The notes beneath the pieces were generated by a model. That model was not told the DNA's origin, searched no databases, and saw only the letters and a program-made list of their open reading frames with translations. From positions 558,001 through 622,000 of the forward strand of contig JANUWF010001937.1 in assembly GCA_026120185.1 (NCBI GenBank): a stretch of 64,000 nucleotides of DNA. The letters are read 5' to 3'. Each line of letters opens with the position of its first letter. Position 1 is the first letter of the stretch. The DNA is from Voacanga thouarsii. Its lineage: Eukaryota > Streptophyta > Magnoliopsida > Gentianales > Apocynaceae. The position numbers and the translations under genes are program-made. Below are positions 57,832 to 64,000 of the stretch, piece after piece.

Positions 57832-59455
57832 CTATGGACTTTTGTCATCATCAGATGAGTAGCCTTCCACATCATCATCTGTAGAGGATCCTCTCTCCCA
57901 TTCTTCTTCCTCGGCATCGTTTTCGTTGTTCGGTTGTGCTTCCTCTATCATTAAACCCGAATCTATAAAATCGATTGTATCTCCAATACCAAACTCATCT
58001 GCTAATCTTCCAAAGTTGTCATCCTCAACACGTACATTGATTGCCTGCGCATCATCTACTTCCTCCTGATATTGTGCCTCGACAACGGGTGCATCAATAA
58101 CATGCCGAGCTTTCATTTTACAAATAGCTACCCAATCAGATTTTGGTCTTTTGCTCCTCGGGTAGGATAGGAAATACACTTGAGTTGCTTGTTGAGCTAA
58201 CACAAAGGGGTCAAATTTTGGGTAATTCCTCTTGCAGTTGATATCAACAAGTTTGTAGTGAGGATGAATTTTAACCCCCCGATTTAGCATTGGATCAAAC
58301 CAATCACACTTGAATAGGACAACTTTTAAACAAGGAGTTCCAGGGAACTGAAGTTCGACAATCTCCTTCAACACTCCATAATAATCTAAGGCACTATCTC
58401 CATCGCCTTTAACACAAACTCCGTTGTTAATTGTTTTTTTTCCGACTGACCGATCATGTGTATGGAACCTAAAACCATTTATGAAGTAGCCATAGAAGAA
58501 TTTCACTTATCTCGAAGGTCCCCAGGCCAAGCTTTTTAAGTGTTGTTCAGTCACTTGATTCTGTGGATCATGAACCTAGAAATGAACAAAGCGTTAATGC
58601 ACATTCGATATCAATGTAATTTATTTCTAAGTCTCATTTTGTATGTGTTCAACTCACATAAGTCCTAAACCATCCTGCAAACTCCGACTCTATTCTCCTA
58701 TCCACTTCAGGATCTGTTATACTCAGCTCATACAACTGCAAGTCATTTTTGAATTTCCTAAAACAACCAAAACAAACACATAATTAAGGATACTCGTTCA
58801 AATGCCGTATAAAATCTAGCAATGTAAGGCAATAGCAGTATGCTTACGTAATGTATGGTCGAACTTCTTCACAGTTTAGGTATTTGTAATTTGTGACAGC
58901 CTTAAATTCATCCGGGGTAAGATACCTATTGTGAATACTTCCCAAAACCCTTCCTGGAACGACGCATATAGAACACACAGTGTCACTTGAGTTTGTATCA
59001 TGAACGCCCTCATCATTCCTAGCCGTAGCAGTATGTTGAGTCTGCACATGTAGCTCAAAATAATAGGAGAAGAATGTAGATGCCTCTTCAACTAAGTAAG
59101 CATTGGAAATTGATCCCTCCACTCTCACCTTATTTTTAAATTTGGTCTTCAAACGATATAAGAACCTAATGCATTTTTTACAGTTAGAACTGATTCACAT
59201 AGTAGATGTATATATAGATATAATAATACACAATATTTTACCGCTTGAATGGATACATCCATCTATATTGAACAGGGCCACCAACCCTGGCCTTATATGG
59301 AAGGTGGACCATAAGGTGCTCCATCACGTCAAAGAAGCTGGGTGGGAAGACCTTCTCCAACTTACACATGAGTAGGACAATATTATCTTTTAGTTACTTC
59401 ATATGGGTTGTGGAAAGTTTAGGCAAACATAAGTTACGATAAAAGAGACTGACTT
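57832..59455 (-). pseudogene. TNP2 gene, 3' part (DUF4218 and DUF4216 domains)
   Basis: This continues the transposase gene on minus. DUF4218: CKLEKVFPPSFFDVMEHLMV and GGPVQYRWMYPFKR near 59375-59242, then an intron 59166-59241 with GT and AG ends (76 nt), then FLYRLKTKFKNKVRVEGSIS and EEASTFFSYYFE (59165-59050), running to 58844. A short exon with HDPQNQVTEQHLKSLAWGP lies near 58575-58510. DUF4216: FFYGYFINGFRFHTHDRS (58506-), then VVLFKCDWFDP, FDPFVLAQQATQVYFLSYP and an acidic tail ending at 57832. A stop in the linker before 58506 and a frameshift near 59455 are the faults. Both domains commonly accompany TNP2. Confidence 0.78.
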
Positions 59456-59458
59456 CTG

Positions 59459-61520
59459 CTAAAACGTTCCAAATTGACACTGGGAGTAATTCTTTAAATG
59501 CAGTTGGAAGCAATTTTCCATAAACACATGGCAGTCATGGCTTTTCATACCCGACATTTTCAGCTCATTCAAATCAACACACCTGCTTAAATTCGAAGCA
59601 TATCCATCCGGAAGTCGCAAATCTCTAACCCACTCTAGTAGAAGTCTCTTTTGTTCTGGTGTAATAGAGTATTTAGCCTTTGGCATTAATGTCCTCCCGT
59701 CACCTAAGCCAATCACGTGTAATTCAGGTCTATCACAATATACCAACAAATCACGTCGCGCCTTCACATTATCCTTTGTTTTTCCCTTTACATTCATGAC
59801 TGTGTTGAAGACATTATCAAACACATTTTTTTTCATTGTGCATCACATCTATGTTATGACGGATTAAGTGTGTTCTCCAATACGGCAAATCCCAAAAGAT
59901 ACTCATTTTGGCCCAATTATGGTAGATGCCTCTGCCATCATCCCTACCAAGCTCCACAACTGTCTCAGTTATTGTTGGTAAATGGCACACTCTATCCCAC
60001 ATACCATCTCCAGAAGTGCGTTGTACAGGGTGTGCTGTCTCGCGACCTTTATCCTTCCTGAAAGACTTAGCATCTCTCCTGTATGGATGATCTAAAGGCA
60101 AGAAGTGTCGGTGGCAGTCAAACCAAGAATGTTTACCTCCATTTTGCAAGTGAAATGATTTTGTCTACTCCATGCAATACGGACATGCTAATCTACCAGC
60201 TGTGCTCCAACCACTTAGCATCCCATATGCCGGGAAGTCGTTTATTGTCCAAAGAAGTGCTGCTCGTAGATAGAAGTTCTGTTTCTTTGAAATATCATAT
60301 GTAGAGACTCCACTAATCCACATCATCCTTAATTCATCTACTAAAGGTTGTAGATAGACATTAATTTTATGCTTCGGATTTCTAGGGCCCGGGACAATGA
60401 CGGTCAAAAGCATAAATGGATCCCTCATGCACATCGACGGAGGTAAATTATATGGAGTGACAATAACAGGCCAACAAGAGTATTGTTTACCCGACATTCC
60501 AAATGGTGAAAATCCATCTGTGCATAACCCAAGACGCACATTACAAACTTCAGCTGCAAATTCAGGATGACTACGGTCGAAGTGTTTCCAAGTTTCACCA
60601 TCGCATGGATGGCTCATAACGTCCTCTTCCAGTTGACTCTCTGCATGCCATCTCATGTGCTCCGCTGTTGTGGAGGATGCAAATAGTCTCTGCAATCTGG
60701 GTGTTAATGGGAAGTAATATATTTTCTTGAAAGGAACGTCTTTCTATTGTTTGTCCTTTCCTACTTTCCTTTTCGCCAGATATCTGCCATGGCCACAGAA
60801 TTTGCAGTCCCTCCTAGCACTGTCGTCCTTCTAGTAGAGCATGCATCCATTTGGGCAGACATCTATCTTCTGAACAGGTAGCCCTAGACCAGATACCAAA
60901 TTCTTTGTTTGATAGAAGTCATCTGGGAGCTTATTACTACTTGGTAATAACTCCTTCATCAATTGCATCATCTGATTAAAGCATTTCTCCGACACGTTGT
61001 TTTCCGATTTAATATTCAAAAGCCGAGAAACAACTGATAACGTACTGTGATTCTTGCATCCATCCCATATCGGAGTTTTTGAAGCTCCCAACATGTCATA
61101 AAATTTCTGCGCATCCGGGTTTGGTGGTTCCTCAATATTCTCCGATGATGAAGGTCCAATTGGAAATTGATGTCCAACTGCATCAATCACCATATCTCGA
61201 TACGGATTGTTAGAGCTTGACTCGACTGCAGTCGTACAAGTGCCGGTTATTGATGTAGATGGCGACGGATTAATACCCTCACCATGACTAGTCCATCTTT
61301 GGTAATTAGCAACAAACCCAAATCTGTACAAGTGCAGCTCCACTTCATCTGGGGAAAGGTACGCCTTGTTTTTACACTTTCCACACGGACACCTTATAAC
61401 TGAGGCTGGACCAGTTGACAAACAATATGCGATGAATTGCTTGGCCCCTTGTTCAAACTCAGATGTAATTCCTTTAATCCCCTGTACGTGTCTTCTATAC
61501 ATCCAACCACAATCATCCAT
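59459..61520 (-). pseudogene. TNP2 transposase, N-terminal and catalytic part
   Basis: This is the CACTA transposase that cuts and moves the element. The start at 61520 reads MDDCGWMYRRH, the conserved beginning, followed by the Transpos_assoc domain with IRCPCGKCKNKAYLS and VELHLYRFGFVANYQRWTSH (to 61270). A linker runs to KIDVCPNGCMLY, stop (TAG 60831-60833, in place of Trp). The TNP2 domain continues with EHMRWHAES, LCTDGFSPFGM, LWTINDFPAYGMLSGWSTAG and a Cys pair (60695-60168), a TAG at 60165-60167, then GKHSWFDCHRHFLP and YWRTHLIRHNIDVMHNEK (60149-59820). A one-base frame change near 59830 leads to NVKARRDLLVYCDRPELHVI (59836-59459). Only two stops and a frameshift break 2 kb of coding sequence. 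Confidence 0.85.
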
Positions 61521-61852
61521 CTACATTTAGGCCATAACCATGTAGCTTATTAGCACGTGTATAATTCGAATGAAGAACGATGGTAGATTGTGATGGTCTA
61601 GGACCCTAGTATACTCGCTACGAATTATGGAAGAAAGATTGAATAATGATACAGAAGAAATACTATCAGCTATCGATTTGTGCATTCTAAATCCTTTAAA
61701 AAAAATCTGGCATAGTTTCTCCTATAACTTGAAGATTTTCTAGGCACAAAGCCACCTCAATTCACCCAACATTTATTGTAAAAAATACACAATCCCAGAG
61801 TCATTAATCAATAAAATAAAATGTTCTACACAAGAAAGCTAATCCAAGCAAA

Positions 61853-62083
61853 ATAGTTCTCTTTATCAATTAGAGTAATATACATCAAAATGTGGCTCAC
61901 CATGCATAGACCAACTTCACAATGAAAAGAACATATGGAAATACACTAGGTAAGAATCAATAAGAATATCTTGGCATGCCACCTCAATTTAAAAAAAAAA
62001 AATGACAAAGTTTCCCTTATAAGTTGAACGTTTTCCAGGCGCAAGGCCACCACAATTCACACAACATTCATTGTAAAAAATTC
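61853..62083. repeat. Direct repeat copy 1 (about 231 bp)
   Basis: It matches 63340-63573 nearly throughout, for example ACCATGCATAGACCAACTTC, GGAAATACACTAGGTAAGAA and CCACCACAATTCACACAACA. A partial, more diverged copy of its last 90 bp precedes it at 61700-61790. Confidence 0.85.
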
Positions 62084-63339
62084 AAGAAAATAAAGTATTC
62101 TACACAAGACCACAAAGAAAATAAAGTATTCTACAAAGACCACAACTTCATAGTTAGCCGACAGTTCTTATGCACCTAAGAGGAAAATTAAGCTGCTAGT
62201 TTCTAGAGCTAAAACATTCGATCTCTTCAAGGAGGTAATAGGCTTTGCATGAGATTGCCTTACTTGGTCATAGGCTTTGCATAGGGTAGATTTTGACCAA
62301 CCTATAGGAACATCAATACATTACTTGTGTTATGTAATCATGTGTTGAAAGTTAATTTTTATTGCTGACTAGGTTAACATGCTTGATGGAGTTCTACCTA
62401 TTATATGTTATAAGAATCTTTAGGACTTGAATATTTGAGTTTGGTGCTAAATTTTGTTAAGGAAACTTATAAAATGTTAACACAAGAGTATATGGTGATT
62501 TTTAAGTGGATTTTATGATCATGAAACAAAGTTTTTTATCTCTAAAATTTTACTTACTCACATATTTGGAAAACACTGATTTTTTCTATGTATGATGTTA
62601 AACTTCAGTAGGCTACCTGTGCTATTTTGCTCATAATTTTTAGAGTGAATATTAAGTGCTTTTATATTAGTTTGTTGCTCTAAAGTGCTCGAAAAGTTTG
62701 GGAAATTTTGAGCTGACATTTTGTTAGAAAGTTTCCTAATTGACACGATTTTGAGCAGCAAGATATCTAAAAATTTTTTGTTGCTCCTAAGGTTTTATTT
62801 GCTGTAATTTTTGGAATTGTTTAGTCCTACATAGGTTAAACTTTATGTCAGTAAAATTTAGAGGCATTTGGGTATGAATACATATGTGTTTTACCCTAGA
62901 GAATTTGAACTATGTTTGCTGGAAATTAGTAGATAACATGAATCTTTAAGTGAGAAATTACTATTCTCGATTTCTTTGGGTAAGTTATGACGTGAGTGAA
63001 TTGTCTACATACATTAGAATATTAGAAGGTCATTAAGACTAAATGTTGGACTTGTGTTTCTTGTACAGATTTCACTGTTTTGATATAAAGACCACAAAGT
63101 TGAGTTTGCTTCATTTAATTCATGCAAAATTTACACCACAATAATCTTAACACCTTATACAATTCTCAAGGACTCAAGATTAATCAAGTCATCAACAAAC
63201 ACTCAACTCAAAATCAAGACCCAATTCAGCTCCAACACAAAACCAACATTCCTCTACTTTTATCCCTATCAAACAAACTCCTCAACAATTATTGGTTGGC
63301 CAACAATTATCATTCATTAGATTGTCAGGAGAAGAAGGT

Positions 63340-63573
63340 ATAGTTCTCTTTATCAAGTATAGTAGTATACTTACAAAATGTGGCTTACCATGCATAGACC
63401 AACTTCACAGTGAAAAGAACATATGGAAATACACTAGGTAAGAATCAATAAGAATATTTTGGCATGCCACCTCAATTTTTAAAAAAAAAAATTGACAGAG
63501 TTTCCTCTATAAGTTGAACGTTTTCCAGGCACAAGGCCACCACAATTCACACAACATTCATTGTAAAAAATTG
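63340..63573. repeat. Direct repeat copy 2 (about 234 bp)
   Basis: Partner of 61853-62083, about 1.49 kb apart. It is followed at 63574-63603 by a short tandem re-use of its own pieces (GACAGAGTTTCC and TTCATTGTAAAAAATT). Confidence 0.85.
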
Positions 63574-64000
63574 ACAGAGTTTCCCTTCATTGTAAAAAAT
63601 TCACAAAACACAAATAACCTCAAAACATTTAATATACAATACTAAATTTAGGGGTAATCACCCATTACCCATAGGGAGTGATCACCCATCACTCACGGGA
63701 TTCTAAAGATGCCTACCAATTGTTTTCTTACCTAAGAAAAGCCCGTCTGTCTAGGCAAATCAATAAAGAACTAAAGGTTTAACCTGTGAGTAACAATAGC
63801 ATAAGGTTACTATAGTACAAATTATAAGTGTAACATAGTTTTTGAAACATATGGTTAATATAGTACAAATTACAAATCATGAGCAATGCCAAGGCCAAAC
63901 AGCCTAAAATAATTTATGCCAGAGTATCTAATAGCTTGACAATACTCCATTATTTCTACAACAATACTCTTTACCATTTTGTAAGAGAACACTTGAGATG

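Larger units (their letters stand above)
55163..64000 (-). mobile_element. CACTA (En/Spm) transposon, runs off the right edge
   Basis: It starts with the terminal repeat CACTACAAGAAAA at 55163-55175, followed by a subterminal repeat region and, on minus, a TNPA-type gene and a TNP2 transposase gene. The other terminal repeat is not in the window. The 3-bp target copy would be AAT (55160-55162). The transposase has only a few breaks, so this is one of the younger insertions here and the last in the chain of nest III. Confidence 0.85.
61521..64000. other. Region upstream of TNP2: probable CACTA 5' part with a duplicated block
   Basis: It should hold the promoter and 5' untranslated region of the TNP2 gene near 61521-61700, though I see no clear TATA box. 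The rest is AT-rich without coding motifs. It holds two copies of a block of about 232 bp (61853-62083 and 63340-63573) and a third partial copy at 61700-61790. Short frames (62558-62761 minus, 63122-63343 plus) have no recognisable domain. The right terminal repeat of the CACTA element was not found. Confidence 0.45.

Noticed and set aside
62558..63343. Short frames at 62558-62761 (minus) and 63122-63343 (plus)
   Set aside because: Low-complexity Asn/Leu-rich translations, no start context or domain, beside simple AT-rich repeats.

Overview
This window reads as repeat-rich, AT-rich intergenic or heterochromatic DNA of a flowering plant, probably a eudicot. Every coding region I can recognise belongs to a transposable element: Ty1/copia and Ty3/gypsy LTR retrotransposons, an L1-type LINE, a hAT transposon and CACTA (En/Spm) transposons. 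I see no host gene, tRNA, rRNA or CRISPR array. Nearly all element genes are broken by stops or frameshifts. The species cannot be named from this sequence.

Layout, left to right. (1) Nest I, about 1-17325: a hAT transposon (right part, 14308-17325) holds a minus-strand copia element (1-917 plus 10135-14307; 5' LTR 12789-14307), which is split by a complete plus-strand copia element A (918-10134; LTRs 918-2671 and 8374-10134). (2) 17326-20640: unassigned DNA, a non-coding CACTA-like element with a tandem subterminal repeat (18184-19440), an AT/AC microsatellite belt and more unassigned DNA. (3) Nest II, about 20641-31637: a LINE split by a complete gypsy element (22239-30001) with 1006-bp LTRs and a perfect 5-bp target duplication TTACC. 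(4) Nest III, 31638-64000: a chain of insertions for which only the left halves lie in the window. A Tat/Ogre-like gypsy holds a minus-strand Sirevirus-like copia, which holds copia B (its LTR split by a 4.36-kb solo LTR). B holds a minus-strand copia E2, which holds copia C, then an unclassified stretch X, then a copia LTR fragment D, then a CACTA transposon with TNP2 and TNPA-type genes running off the right edge.

The main observation concerns copia elements A, B and C, which are one family. Their LTRs carry a short Arg-rich reading frame that ends in phase 1 at a G|GTA splice donor. In A and B a TTTTCAG|AA acceptor lies directly before the gag ATG, so splicing would join the LTR frame to gag in frame. 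The lengths from ATG to donor are 109, 109, 112 and 133 nt in four LTRs, all equal to 1 modulo 3. The predicted intron of 1.7-1.9 kb contains the primer binding site, so spliced RNA could serve only as mRNA. The same intron holds two tandem long stem-loops with compensating base changes between copies, and a fast-changing GC-rich hairpin cassette. This resembles the retroviral plan, where the splice donor lies upstream of the packaging and dimerisation signals, but here in a plant Ty1/copia family with gag sequence contributed by the LTR. The splicing and the RNA functions are inferences; the sequence signals are directly visible.
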